64,000 nucleotides of DNA. It comes from Lithospermum erythrorhizon. Taxonomy: Eukaryota > Streptophyta > Magnoliopsida > Boraginales > Boraginaceae. A program made the position numbers and the translations under genes. Location of the stretch: contig JADFUC010001272.1 in assembly GCA_019722365.1 (NCBI GenBank), positions 558,001 to 622,000 of the forward strand, in the 5' to 3' direction. Position 1 is the stretch's first letter. The number at the start of each line of letters is the position of its first letter. Shown here piece after piece: positions 12,666 through 25,035 of this stretch. The notes beneath the pieces are model-generated. The model saw only the letters and a list, made by a program, of their open reading frames with translations. It did not search any database and was not told the origin of the DNA.

Positions 12666-13803
12666 TAAGTCAATTTCATTAAAATTATCTCAATAACTGG
12701 TCATTGTAAAGTCACAATGTCTTGAATTGCCAATTAAACTAAGTAAACTTAAATACCGGTGAAACGATTCTGTATCGATGTTTGTTTTGTTACTCGATCA
12801 AACTTAATCCATAAAACTTTAATAGGTAATTTTCAAGCATGATAATACTTGACCATTGTTTTGCCTTAGTTGTGAATAAATGAACTGATATTAGGAATAA
12901 AAAGCTTTGCTATGATTATTAAATCTTAGATGTGAAGACAGCTCATCATCAAATCATCATAACAAATATATTCTTAACAAAATCTTCTTTATTCTTTGAA
13001 CATCTTCAAAGCATTGACAAAAAGGATATTTCCTAGTCAAATAACCATACAACCTCAATCAACACCAAAATTTATTGCATCCTAAACCCATATACAAACA
13101 CATTATTTATCTCATGTACAACCCAACAACAAAAGTCTTTTTTCTTCTTCGAACACTAAAAACTGACCCATTAGCCTTCCTTAACCTGGGCAACTTCTCC
13201 CTCTTTGATCAGCCCATTCTTTTCATGATTTTCTAACACTTAATTCCTACAAAAATAAGATGAAGTGGCAATTATTCCATTGTCTTTTTTGATTCTTTGG
13301 AGCGACTCGATGAATTTAATAGATCATTTTAGGAGGATAATAAAATCAAAATCTTGATGAAAATATATTTCAACCATAACTATTAGATCATAGCTTTCAA
13401 GCAATTAGATCATAAAGGATATTTCTTTAGTCAAAATAAGCAACAACAGTCCCAACAATTATTGAATTCTAAAAATGTCAGAAAGAGCGAACTGAAGCCG
13501 TGCTTTCATGCTGCAGAACTAAAACTCACTTTTATACGACCAACTTCTCCTTCATAAACCCTCCACCTTACTCTCTGTTGTCCTAGAAAGCTATGACACA
13601 TCTCAAATGGGTGTCACCTAAAAAAATAAGTTTAGAACATGTGAAGAGTAAGGTAATTTAGATTTTTATTGAATCTAGGATGGGACTTGGGACGGTGGCA
13701 CTGTTAGCACACTAGCAAGGTCTTTACTACAATTAATTTTCTCTAAACTGGTCAGCTTAGTTGTTTCTAAAACATCAAAGGCTCTCTCTCTAAAAATCCC
13801 AAA
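12666..13803. other. Intergenic/upstream DNA of the sucrase-like pseudogene
   Basis: No gene is seen on either strand. The last part (13500-13800), with 'cttataaaccctcc'-like and CT-rich words, may be the old promoter and 5' UTR. No element can be fixed. Confidence 0.35.
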
Positions 13804-14120
13804 ATGTTGATAAACTTGGAGACGATCCCACCCCAGGCCACCACGCACTCCTCTAATATGAAGCTGCCTTTCGACACCTCAGATGACACCTCAGATGGGT
13901 TCCTTAGTGGTCAAGAATTGGTTATTGAGGATGTTGGGTTTTCAAGAAACGAGTTTGGGAAAAGCCCTTTAGTTGGAAGTGTTAAATACTATGAGAGACA
14001 CGTGTTTCTTTGCTATAAACATCCTGAGGTTTGGCCTCCTAGGATTGAGGCTGCGGAGTTTGATAGGCTGCCGAGGTTGTTGTCTCACTTCACTCACTGC
14101 TAAGGAGCCTGATGTTGGAG

Positions 14121-15715
14121 GTGTGTGCTTTATTCTCACCGCTTTTTTGCCTGTGTCCCAGATGATTTGTCCCAGTTTGATTGTCATTATTAGTATGCTT
14201 TTGTTATATACGGGGCAATTTATTTTAATTGATGTTTTCGGTTTATGAGAATGGATAAGTTTTTACTAGAAAAGCTGATGTTGGAAAAATTGTATGTTTG
14301 GTTCTGGCCCTTTTGTTGTATTACTACTACCTATGTCCCAAAAAAATTGTCCAGTTTGGGTTTTAATGGTTAGAATTTATAAATTTTGGAAAAACTTGTA
14401 ATGTGATTCTCACCAACTTTGTTATGCTATTAGCTAAGTCCCCAAAAGATTGTCAGTTGGGTTTAATGGTTGGAATTGCTAATTTGGAAAAATTGTATGT
14501 TTGGTTCTGCCCCTTTTGTTTTATTACTAACTATGTCCCAAAAAGATTGTCTAGTTTGATTGTTGTTATTACTATGCTTTTTGTTATATGCTGGTGCTGT
14601 TTAATTAGCGTTTTTCCATTTTACAGTATTAATTTTACAAGAAAAAAAAGCTGATGTTGGAAAAATTGTATGTTTGGTTCTGACCCTTTTGTTGTATTTC
14701 TACTGTCCCAAAAGATTGTCAGTTGGGTTTAATAAGTTAGAATTAATAATTTTGGAAAAAAGTCGTATGTTTGGTTCGGACCATTTTGTTTTATTACTAC
14801 CTATGTCCCAAAAAGATTGTCCAGTTTTATTGTTGTTATTAGTATACTTTTGTTATATTCGGTGCAATTCATTTTAATTGACGTTTTAAGTTTACGAGAA
14901 TGAATAAGTTTTTAGTTAGTTATGCTGAGTTTGATAGGCTGCCTAGGTTGTTGTCTGCTTCACTCACTGCTAGGAAACCTGATGTTGGAAAAATTGTATG
15001 GTTTATTCTGACCCTTTTGTTGTTTTACTACCTATGTCCCAAAAAGATTGTCCAGTTTGGTTTTTAATTGTTAAAGTTTACAAATTTTGGAAAAACTATA
15101 TGCTTGATTTTGACCCTTTTGTCATACTATTAGCTAAGTCCCAAAAAGATTGTCCAGTTTGGTTTTTAATGGTTAGAATTTATAAATTTTGTGGCTTAAA
15201 TTGACATGTATAAGTTTTATTCTGACCCTTTTGTTGTATTACTACCTAAATCCCAAAAAGTTTGTCCAGTTGATTGTCATTATTAGCATGCTTGATTCTC
15301 ACCCTACTGCTACTTAAATTCGAAAAACATTGTCCATGTTGGGTTTAAATAAAAGTAATAAACTGTAATGACATATGGTTATACTGAATAATTTATTGAA
15401 ACTATCATTATTAGTATGTTTGGTTCTGACCCTTTTGTTGTACTATATCTAAATACTAAAATGACCTTCATTTTAGTTTAGATGGTTGGGAATTTACAAA
15501 TTTTTGTAGTTTAGATTGGCGGCGTAAGTTTGGTTGAATCACCAATTATCATTATTGGTATGCTATCTATGTCCCAGATTGTCCAGTTGGAGTTAGAATG
15601 GTCAGAATTTATAAATTTTGTAGCTTTGATTGACATGTATAACTTTGATTTGAATAATAATTATCATTATTAGTATGCTTGATTGACCTTTTTTTGTTTA
15701 TGTATACCCAGGCTG
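14121..15715 (+). repeat. Tandem array in intron 1 made of exon-end plus MITE-like units
   Basis: Irregular direct repeats of about 100-375 bp. Recurring words are 'gatgttggaaaaattgtatg', 'tggttctgacccttttgttg', 'tatgtcccaaaaagattgtc' and 'tttttaatggttagaattta'. The 'tcccaaaaagattgtcc' core, intact or mutated, recurs about eleven times (near 14155, 14337, 14441, 14537, 14705, 14808, 15037, 15140, 15250, 15307 and 15575). The 'gatgttgga' part is the very end of exon 1. One unit at about 14926-14995 repeats the last ~65 bases of exon 1 without its frameshift. The core resembles the terminus of the Stowaway-like elements at 31.4 kb. Confidence 0.75.
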
Positions 15716-15817
15716 CCTGAGATCCCAAAGGTTAATGGGAGTTTGGGTTTCAATAGTTAAATTAATTTGTAGGCTTAGATGGAGGTATGAATAAGTTTGA
15801 TTTGAATCAAAATTATC

Positions 15818-16193
15818 TGTAACGACCTTTATAGGTTACTACGGGTTTAGATAGATAATAGAAGAATAGATAAAAGAAAGGGAAGAGATACTTGAGGAAG
15901 AAGATAGATTAGAGATAGAGTTTAGAGAAAGAGGGAGAGACTGAGAGGAAAACATAAGTAGTAATTCATTTATTTTTAATCGCTGCATGTTTGATTGCAT
16001 CTACATTTATAGATTTCCTGGGGTGAAATGCTTCATCTAAATATTTCATAACAGTAAGATTCGCTTTTATTATTGGCACAGTGATTACATTTGCCAAATA
16101 GTATAGCTATCATTCCCTGTTCTTGTAATCTGTAGCTAAAGCATCATGACACTCCACTCCTTAAGGTGATCCTTGCCTTCAAGGATCATGACA
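15818..16193. mobile_element. Solo LTR in intron 1 with 5-bp target duplication
   Basis: The 376-bp segment begins TGTAACGACC and ends ATCATGACA. It is flanked on both sides by TTATC (15813-15817 and 16194-16198), as expected for LTR-retrotransposon integration. TG...CA termini and a short TGT/ACA inverted repeat are present. No internal coding region or second LTR lies nearby, so it is a solo LTR left by recombination. Purine-rich sequence (15850-15955) and 'ccttgccttcaagg' (16171-16184) are compatible with LTR content. Confidence 0.7.
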
Positions 16194-16198
16194 TTATC

Positions 16199-17057
16199 AT
16201 TATTAGTATGATTGGTTCTTTCTCTTTTACTATAATATATCTGCAATTGTTTATCGATATTTCAGTTTAAGAAGATGATACTCGACAATACTGAAGTAAT
16301 AAGATTTATTGATTTTTGCATTTACATTAGCAGGTGATTGATTATTTGAAAAATCTATCGCCTATAACTTTTAATAGCAGAATCCACTTGTTTTAATAGG
16401 CAACTCTTAGTGTATCTTGGTTTTAAACTGTCTACATTTTGTGGTTTACATGTAATTATGTTTGCATTTATATTTCAATCGTTGAAGATTTTTGGGATGC
16501 ATTTTTGTGCCTTCGCTTTGATTTTTTTTCCTTTTTACATTGATCAGTTAACATTTGGAATTCATGTAGATAAGGATGCTCTCATGCTTTGCGGTGGTTA
16601 ATTTAGCTAATTGGGAGTTACTTTTGTGTACTTTTGAACATCTGTTGATGCTGTCCGTCATGCATTAGTTCAGGGACTCCTATTTGTAATCTGGTTATTG
16701 AACATGATTTCTGAGTGAAAAAAATCAATTATGGATAACGATAATGTTAAAAGTTCCATGAATGGTTATGTAAATGGAAATGCCAAAACTGTAAACTAAC
16801 TCTTGTTGTTACTGTAAATTGAAATTTGCAATACACATCATTGTATAGTTGCATTGAGGTTTGTTCTGCAACCATCCCAGCATATAATCTACCAGTTGTA
16901 GATTGATCATGTGAATAGACTGGTCTTTAATATGAAAATGGGAATATATATTTTTCATCTGTACTAAAACATTTAAATTTATCTAGTTTCATCGGTTTTT
17001 TCTTTTTTCTGGGTGTCTAAGATTTTGTTACTCACACAATCCTTTATTTCTGTTAAG
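16199..17057 (+). other. Remaining part of sucrase-like intron 1
   Basis: AT-rich intron sequence ending in a pyrimidine-rich tract and the acceptor 'tctgttaag' before 17058. No other feature was recognised. Confidence 0.45.
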
Positions 17058-18827
17058 ACACGCTTAACAATTTGTGAGGGTCGTGACGGAACAGAGACGT
17101 CAAATGGAGATGTTTTGATCTTTCCAGATATGATCAGATACAGGTCAGTTGTCATTGTATAAATTTATTTCACTTAACCATTTTGAACTTTGTTTCCTTC
17201 TCTAAATTGCAGTGGGTCTGTGAAACTTGCAGGAGATTGACCCACTTCGATATTGACACATTTGTTGAGGAAGTCCTAGTAAAGAATGGTGAATGGGTGC
17301 CTGGAACTCCTCCAGAGCCTTTAACGGGTTGGTACGTTTTTGTGTGTTGCCATGGTACTAGAGATCGAATGTAAGTGTTTAATAGGCTACAGTAGTAGAT
17401 TTAGAGAGGAGATAGAGTCACGAGGACTTCATCGTAAAGTGTCTATCAGTGCCTGCTCTCACATTGGTGGGCATAGATATGCGAACTAATGTCACATCAT
17501 TTTGAATGAGGAATTCTAAAAAAGAAATAAATGGCCATTGGTGAGATAAGTTACATTTATCATGTCATATATCTGTGGCTTCTCCTCTTGTGAAAGAATA
17601 GTAATGAGATTGTTTTGGTTGATAGGTATGGATATGTTACTCCTGACGATATACCAAGACTGATTGAACAACATATAGTAAAGAGAGAAATTGTGGACTG
17701 CCTATGGAGGTGAGTTTTCTTTCATAAAAGTAACTGGTTCTATTGTTTTTCTTAACTAATCTGATTTCAGAATTTAGAGTATTGCAATATCACATGATAA
17801 TAGAACTGAATAAGGACCTGCTTATAGAGAATACTGAATAGTTGATATTATGCTACAATTTGATTAATCTATTGCCAAGGTTGTTCCGAACATTCTTACT
17901 AATACCTTTGATAACCACTAGAAAGCACGATAAAGGGGGTTCAGACTTCGGTTAGGATGGTGGCAGATCTGATAGCAACAGGATGTTTCACAGATATAGC
18001 AGGGGGGGTTCAGACCTCTATACTTGATTATTAAATTTCTTACTGTTCATACATGATATGTAATCGACATACCACATCATGTATGGATGACGGATACGAT
18101 GATACAGAGCCAATTCAATAGACCTGTTGGGTTCCAATGTTAAAATCCAGTAGGAATTGAATTTGCGAATTAACAATTAATATATATGTTGAAAGTATAG
18201 AAACTTTTGAAATTGCCTTTTATATTCATTTGTTGGAGTTGGTTATTAAAATTGGGCAGTATATCATACTTTGCAAGATGCTTTATATTAATCTTTATCA
18301 TTTTATTGATTTGGCATTACATAGGCATCAATGTAGTGTCCAGCTATATATGAGCAGCTGCAAACTTACCATTTTATAATTAAAATGTGTTCTTCGTCTC
18401 CTGTTTTAGGGGTCAGATGGGACTATCAGAGGAAGAGCAGATAAAAACTCAGGAAGAAAGGCTTAAAGTTGATGAAGGGATCAATTCCAAGAGCTCGGAT
18501 AATTCAGCACAGTGTAATGAGATAAATACCAACACGTGTATATCACACGAAAGTATGCAGTGCTGAACTAATAAACTATTGTCAAGACCACTTTGTCGCC
18601 CTCAAACCGTAATTCTTCAATTAACAAGCCAAATCGCAACTGTCTGGAGAAGAAAGGAAACCTCAAATGGAGTTCGTCAGAACAAAAGTGGTTCATCTCG
18701 AAGAGTTTATTCTATTCCAACATGGTACGAGAACTGGGAACGTGAAGATACGTATGCAACTCTTGCTGTTATCGGAGCTGCCTTCTCAGTTGCCTTCGCA
18801 TATAGTTGCTACAAGCAACTGCGGTAG

Positions 18828-19613
18828 ATTCTTGGTAAGATTCATAATAGCTGCCATAGGTCATTAAATTACTGCTTCGCCGAGAATCGCACTTCTGTGC
18901 CTTCAAACCTTCATGGATTGTACAACTAGTCTAGTTATTATTAAAGATAAAACAAGGAATCAGTTATTGAACGAGGCTTCAGTAGTCTAGTGTTTAGCAT
19001 CAAGCTATGGAATCGTTGAATGTGAATTTATTGTATTCTGTAGTTAAAGAAAATGTAAATATTTCCGACTTCATTTGGTATACAGCCTTTATACATATTG
19101 CTTTAAGTTGCATAGCTTTCTGTAATACCCCTTGGGTCAATTCGGAAAGTGTGCAACCTTCCAACCGTCGCCTAGAACAAGGCTCGTGTTAATACATCCG
19201 GAAAGTCTTAATTGATTAATGTGAGAATGAATTCTCAATAGTTCGGCCTGGTGGTGGTTTCATGGTTGCACTATCCTTGGAACAAAAAATCCCAAATTTG
19301 ACTTCAAACCTGATAGTTTCCTCCCATTCTTTTGTGAAAGAGTTTAAATGATAGCTTAATGTATTTCAGAATTTTCAGTTAATAATAACCACAGCAGAAC
19401 TTCCTAATGTTTAACAGAAAGCAAAAACAAATCCTCAAACCAGAACACACAAGGGGATAAGTGGTAACCTTTTGGGAAGGTCAAACTTGAGTGTAAGCTC
19501 AACATTGCATTATCTTCTGGATACCTAGAATGTTAATACATGAGTGTCCGGCTAGTGGAATTTTAGATTAAATGATGATTGTTTTAATTATTCTTAGTTA
19601 GCATGGTATACAT
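18828..19613. other. Convergent 3' intergenic region
   Basis: Lies between the + strand sucrase-like pseudogene and the - strand SEC14-like gene, so both 3' UTRs should fall here. No coding region was recognised. Confidence 0.4.
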
Positions 19614-22600
19614 TCAACTACCCTGACCATCTATAGTGATGTTATGGAATTTGTTGGTAAGATCATTCTGGCTACCACCGAGTCGTTGGAGTGTACACTC
19701 TATGGTTTCAGCGATCTTGGCATCCTTAGGGTCTGGCTCAGGCAACTTTACATGAAATGAACCTTGTTTTATTAAAGCATCGGTCTCCAGCCTCTCCTCT
19801 AACCGAGCTTGCTCCTTGATATAGCTATAAACTTGTTGATGATAGGAGTGGTCTAATGAAAAACAATTGTCAGTTATCACGCTCCTCAAATGCTTAATCG
19901 ACCCAGAGCCTGCTCTTTTACAAAAATGTGGAAGTGACGCATAATCCATAATCTGCATTAACATATCACGATAATTAAACATTTTTGAGCTCCAATATAA
20001 TCAATGTGTGGTTGCAGTTGAACATTCGTGTCATTAACATACAAATTTAAATGCATCTAGTGGAAGCTTATTTCTATCCGACTTCTCTTCTCTATTGCAC
20101 TTGAGGAGCAAAAGATGACCGCAGTCGTTATATCAAAAAACAAAACATCCTGACCCTGACCCATAAGTCGAGACTGATTTGGCCAGTTCAAGATACGTAT
20201 ATATTTTCATCCCCAACCATAGCATATGAAGAATGGTCTTCCTTACCTTTAATAACTCCTCTTCTCCAGAACCTGACAAAACTTGAACCTTTTTCCTTGT
20301 TCTTTCTTTCAGAAGTGGCTTCACAACCTAAAAGTGGAGAAAGTGTAAGGTCTAAGTAGAAAGTTCATATTCAGATGACAAACATAAGGAAATGTGAATC
20401 ATCTTGTACATACCTTCCAGCAAGCAGAAAATATGTATGGCGCATTGACAATATAATATGTCTCTGTCTTCTCAGGATAGTTCAGGTCATCGATGGTAGA
20501 TATAACAGTTAATAACTGCATCAAAATAAAGAATATTTACAGTAAGACAGAAAAAATCAAATAGGTGCAAAATGCCAGGCACATAATCCTCATTCAATGG
20601 TCAAAATAAGTACTATAGAGTTACGTCATACTACTGTTCAGAACTTCTATACCAGATCAGTGAAGATTTTGCAGTCAAGTACCAGAAAAGTAACTGGTAA
20701 GGTAATGATTAGGCAAAATGCCAGGAAACTATTTATAGTTTTACTATATGGTATTAGCTCTACTGAGCTTAATCTAAATGACTATTAATTTAGTTCAAAT
20801 GCAGATAGCTTTAGCCCCGTCATGTCAAGAACTTTTATACATGTACCAATATGTCGGCCATGTTTCTTTGTTGCATCAGGCTGCAAAGTCCAATCAGTGG
20901 TAAAAAAGTAAGTTATATTAATTTACTGAACAACCAAAGCTGCAGACAAAAAACTTACTAGTACCACCCGATCCCTGTATTCATTCATCTGAATATGAGA
21001 TTGAGGCATTATTAGTTAACCTAATGGTAAATGGTTCATAATCTTATCCGTGCCATATGCATAAACAAATTATAAGCTGTAATAGATTTGCCTTTTTAGT
21101 TAAGAGTGAAGGGTGTTTGGTTAAGCTTTTTTGTCTAAGCTTGTACAACAGAAAGCAGTAAAACTTTGGATCGACAATTATAACGACGAGGAAAAGCTAG
21201 GCCAAAACCCCATTGTGTTAACTCTCTTCAAATATAGATGGGCCAGATAGTTCATAAGACTAGCAATTCTTACGAATGCTTTGTCACATATATTTAACGA
21301 GCCTATGTAACTCCTTCCTGGCACTGGAAGACCCTGTTCAAAATAATAAAAAGGAAACATCAGATACATATTATTTAAGGCTTGATTCTACAAATATGAC
21401 TCCATGAATAATCATCATGCAGAAATAGTGGTCAATAAAGAGAAGCTATTTTTAATGCATCATGTTTACCTCTTTTTTAGTATCGAACATCCCTAGAAGC
21501 TGTGAATCTCGAATTATCTCTACTACAAGTCAATGAGAACTATTAGCTTCTGCAATAAAGACAGAAAGAAAAAATGCTTTGTTTGGTTCTAAATTCATCT
21601 ACTCGTGTGAGCAATTATTAGATTTTTTATTCTTATTATAGCATAGCATTACAGGTTTATGCTGACATTGCATCTTTTTCTTTGCAAATCGGGCATTCTT
21701 TGAAGATAAAAGCTCCCAAACAGACATGAACTTGTAGTATCATGGAGCTACTCAGAACCTTGTTGGAAAGCACATCAGAAGACTATGACCACATGAAGTC
21801 TAAATTTTAGACTTGTGGGTATGATATCACCGTTATTATACTATCAATTTCATTTGTACCCTCCCAATTCAAACTATCAGTAGCTGCAAAACAAGAAGTT
21901 ACTTTAATGAGAAATACAAAAATAAATGTGAGATAACTTCTTTAATACAAAAATTCAGGATTCTGATGCAATCATACCATTTATGGGCCTTGGAGACATT
22001 ACCATCCCACATAAACTTTAAGAAACCTCTGAGAATAGCAGCAGGATATACATGATGAACATTCTGCAAATCAAATGAGCCTAATAAAGTCAATTATTAC
22101 ATTCATAGGTAATTTGCTCTTTGCTTCACGATTGTAGATTCATTCATTCTCACTATTAAGCTAAAAAACAACCAACTCTCTATCCCAAAATTCAATAAAT
22201 ATTTTTTCCTGATTAAAGCCTGATGAGGAAAAAAGCAAATTAATCTGGAGAAATTATTCGCCCAAGAACCACTAGACTAATAAACCGAACTGAAGCTTCA
22301 ATTTAGCATCGATCCTTCTACATCATTATATTAAATAAGGAAATACGACTTGCTTGCTTTGGTTTCGAAAATCAGCTTGAAGAGTCGTCGCTGCAGGTAA
22401 CTCAAGGAATAACGAGAAACAATGTTCAATTTCAACTTAGTAAATGAAACTTAAATCCTGCCCTTATATCAATTATTGGCTAGCTGCCTAGCTATGGCTT
22501 AAACGTACAACAATGGTTATAATACAATATGCATAATGACCATTTTCTCAAAATCCAACTCTGACTCGAAGCATCTGCTGTTAACACCGTAACAGGCTCT

Positions 22601-23196
22601 CACTGAGGAGTAGGGTAAGGGGGGTGGAATAATAGTAAATGCTCCTTTACTGCTGACAGCAACCAACAGTGTTCAATTGGTAAAGTGAAGTCTGAAGCAA
22701 CCTCTCTTCTTATGATTACTTAATAGATAAGAACTTAAAGCTTATTTATGTAATGATAAAATTTTGATTTATTAAGGTATATGCGAGAAAATGAAGAACA
22801 TATTTTCTCCTAGCAAAAAAATCTAACAAAACAAAAGAACTCAAGAATGGAAAAGATATACACAGATCAAATCAACCCTTAACTAAATTTCAAACCTTTA
22901 GTATTCTTAACAAGACAGATCAACTAAAAATCCACCAATATGACCAAAAGGGCAAACCTGGTAAGTGTTCTTGAGTGGCTCATCAACTGCAAAAAACCAA
23001 TAAAAAAGACCAATAAATTTTTGGAAAGTCAGAAAGATCCATGGATCAAATCTAATGAAAAAGTCAGACATAAGTAGACTAAAAGACACGAAAATACGAA
23101 AAGGTCAATTAAAATAAATTAACGAAAAAATATATTAGTACTTCGTTCCATCATAGCTTGAAATTGCTTTGTCATTTCATCTGTTATCAACACCAT
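19614..23196 (-). pseudogene. SEC14-like (CRAL-TRIO) phosphoinositide-transfer gene, middle broken
   Basis: Plant SEC14 proteins exchange phosphatidylinositol and other lipids at membranes. The order of exons on the minus strand is: exon 1 23196-23142 (VLITDEMTKQFQAMME), exon 2 22986-22958 (DEPLKNTYQ), exon 3 from 22063 (NVHHVYPA, DGNVSKAHK), exon 4 21522-21470 (IIRDSQLLGMFDTKKE), exon 5 21333-21274 (GLPVPG), exon 6 about 20993-20959 (QSHIQMNEYRDRVVL), exon 7 from 20880 (HGRHIGTCIKVLDMTGLKLS), exon 8 20515-20414 (DDLNYPEKTETYYIVNAPYI), exon 9 20327-20247 (VVKPLLKERTRKKVQVLSGS), exon 10 19952-19614 (IMDYASLPHFCKR ... IDGQGS, stop TGA). Exons 8-10 are flawless. However, exon 3 loses family sequence after KAHK, the normal YYV-type segment before QSHIQ is replaced and loses its acceptor, and exon 7 runs into TAA where family members read SALNQIK. 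A functional alternative splice form is possible, but decay is likelier. Confidence 0.75.
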
Positions 23197-24420
23197 TTTG
23201 CAAGAATCCTTCACTTTCTCCTACCCAAATGGTAGTTTACTAAGAGGAAGGTGTTTGGACTATTATTACAAAGATGGTATTTTTATGTTTTTTTTTTTTG
23301 GGATTTGGACAATAAAAGAAAGAAGTAATCATTTGTGTAAAGAGAGCCTTTTTGTTGATTTGGAAAATTTCATGATTTATTTTATAGTCAGCATACTGAA
23401 GTTTGATGACAAAAATAAAAAAATAGCTTAAATGGTTGAAATTTCGCATCTTATGGTTTAGTGTTTATGTAGTTCTTTAATGATATTTTAATGCATTGCT
23501 TTGGCTACAAAACTTTCATAAGGCAGAGCCCTATACTTTTAATTAATACAAGCGCTGCAAACTAAATATAACAATTTTAAATTAGTGAAATAAATTATAT
23601 TCTTACTTAAAATACACACATTGGTCATGTAAAATGATTATTTTGACATCTTGCTTATTTCAAAGTATAAGTGTGAAAATATTCTTCTATATTCTTGAGT
23701 TAAGTTTATTAAGACGAGTGTCATTTAACAAAATATCTAAAAACTCATTTCTTCGTAACACACCCTTTACCCATCCCTTCTGCCTCCATCTCCACGGCCC
23801 CCGCCCGTCAAAGAGGATGGGCTCCAACTATACCTTGATTCGGTCCTCAAAAGAAATTGCTCGAGCAGATATATTTCTTGCACTAGGCTGTCTCTCTGTT
23901 CATTGCCATTAGTTTGTGTTTTACTTAAGCTAACATGGGGTTTTTGGGAAGAAGTGGTTTGGATATTTTGGTGAAATAACGATTTTTAGCAATGAAACTT
24001 CACAACTTGCAAATAGGGGAGGGTAAAATGGTCATTTCACCATATCTTGGGATAAATCATTCTTGTGTTTCCAGTAATGATACAGGGTAAGCTTTAGTGT
24101 TAGGGACAAAATAGTCATTTTATTAATAACTTTCAGTGATTATTAATACTTGATATTTTATTAATAAATTTGATTCTTTACCTAAACGAATTTTTTATCT
24201 TAAAAGTTAATCATATTATAAAAATTAAAAAACCAATACTATGAAAATATTTTAGAAATAAATTTAATGATATCGATTTATATTTATTAGAATATGAAAC
24301 AAAAATTAATTTGTGATAATGTTAGAACATGATTCATTTTCGATTGACTTATGGTGTCTTGACAAGGTATTATAAACTGAATTGTTCGTTTAAAATAAAT
24401 AATTGTTTAGATAAAAAAAT
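23197..24420. other. Upstream region of the SEC14-like gene, no other gene
   Basis: It probably contains the former promoter (minus-strand gene). The part 23750-23890 is more GC-rich but has no recognisable protein. The rest is AT-rich and unassigned. Confidence 0.35.
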
Positions 24421-24431
24421 ATTTTATTAAG

Positions 24432-24510
24432 GAATAGTAAAAACTACATTGGAATTGTAAAAAGATACATTGGAAATATAAAAAGTTATATTGGTATTGT
24501 AAAAATATAT
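24432..24510. repeat. Short minisatellite, ~21-bp unit x3
   Basis: Three consecutive imperfect units, 'tacattggaattgtaaaaag', 'tacattggaaatataaaaag' and 'tatattggtattgtaaaaat', preceded by a partial 'ggaatagtaaaaa'. Short and AT-rich. Confidence 0.6.
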
Positions 24511-24817
24511 GAAATACAAACAATCAATTATTGTGAAAAATAATTTTTCTAAATAATTATATATTTTGAGACGGAGAATACATAATAACATTATATTTAT
24601 ATGAAGTAATATTTTTAGTATAAACATTAAAATATTGTTTGGTTGAACGGAAAAGTTAGCAATTATATTGACTGTCCTTTACTTTGACTGGATTAAAAAA
24701 GGAGTTAACTATTTATTAAAGTTTATTTTTTAGTTTTAGAATCTACTAAAATCTCAATTTAACCTGAAGCATTTAAATTTTTTGATTTCAGTACTAGAAT
24801 TAATCTTAGACAAATAA

Positions 24818-25035
24818 TCTTCAAAACAGAATTATATATTTGTTGATAAAAACCACATATTCAACTAAATTAACGGAGGGAGTACTAAGATTGGCATAAG
24901 TTAGTATTAAAAAAAAACTCAATATTATGTAAACGAATTTTATTTTAAAGCAAAATTACCTATTTGTTGATAAAAAAGCATACATATCCAATTAAATTAC
25001 GATGGGGGAGTACCAAACTTGGGATAAGTTGGGAG
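24818..25035. repeat. Tandem duplicate of a MITE-like end
   Basis: Two same-strand copies about 133 bp apart. Each contains 'atttgttgataaaaa', then 'caactaaatta' or 'caattaaatta', then a 'ggagggagtac' or 'gggggagtacc' block, then 'ggcataagtt' or 'ggataagtt'. The 'gggagta' words are typical right ends of Stowaway-like elements. Left ends were not found. Confidence 0.5.

Larger units (their letters stand above)
13804..18827 (+). pseudogene. Sucrase/ferredoxin-like (Apd1/AIM32-type) pseudogene
   Basis: The family is a thioredoxin-like ferredoxin-fold protein group that in yeast Apd1 carries a [2Fe-2S] cluster. Exon 1 (13804-14120) has the signature YERHVFLCYKHPEVWPPRIE. It is frameshifted just after RLPRLLS, so it stops early at 14101. 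Exon 2 (17058-17143) gives LTICEGRDGTE and DVLIFPDMIRYR. Exon 3 (17233-17540) gives LTHFDIDTFVEEVLVKNGEW and FVCCHGTRDR. An extra base near 17371 then shifts the frame before SRFREEIESRG and the cluster-region motif SACSHIGGHRYA, after which a further break follows. Exon 4 (17626-17709) gives YGYVTPDDIPRLIEQHI. Exon 5 (from 18410) gives RGQMGLSEEEQ, hits a TGA at 18564, and the normal C-terminal membrane segment (ATLAVIGAAFSVAFAYSCY) continues in another frame to the TAG at 18825. All splice sites remain, which suggests recent decay. Confidence 0.85.

Noticed and set aside
14403..15204. Several hydrophobic open frames with a repeated QKDCPV-type motif, suggestive of a repeat protein
   Set aside because: They are repeated copies of the non-coding intron array unit; frames change between units and each is short.
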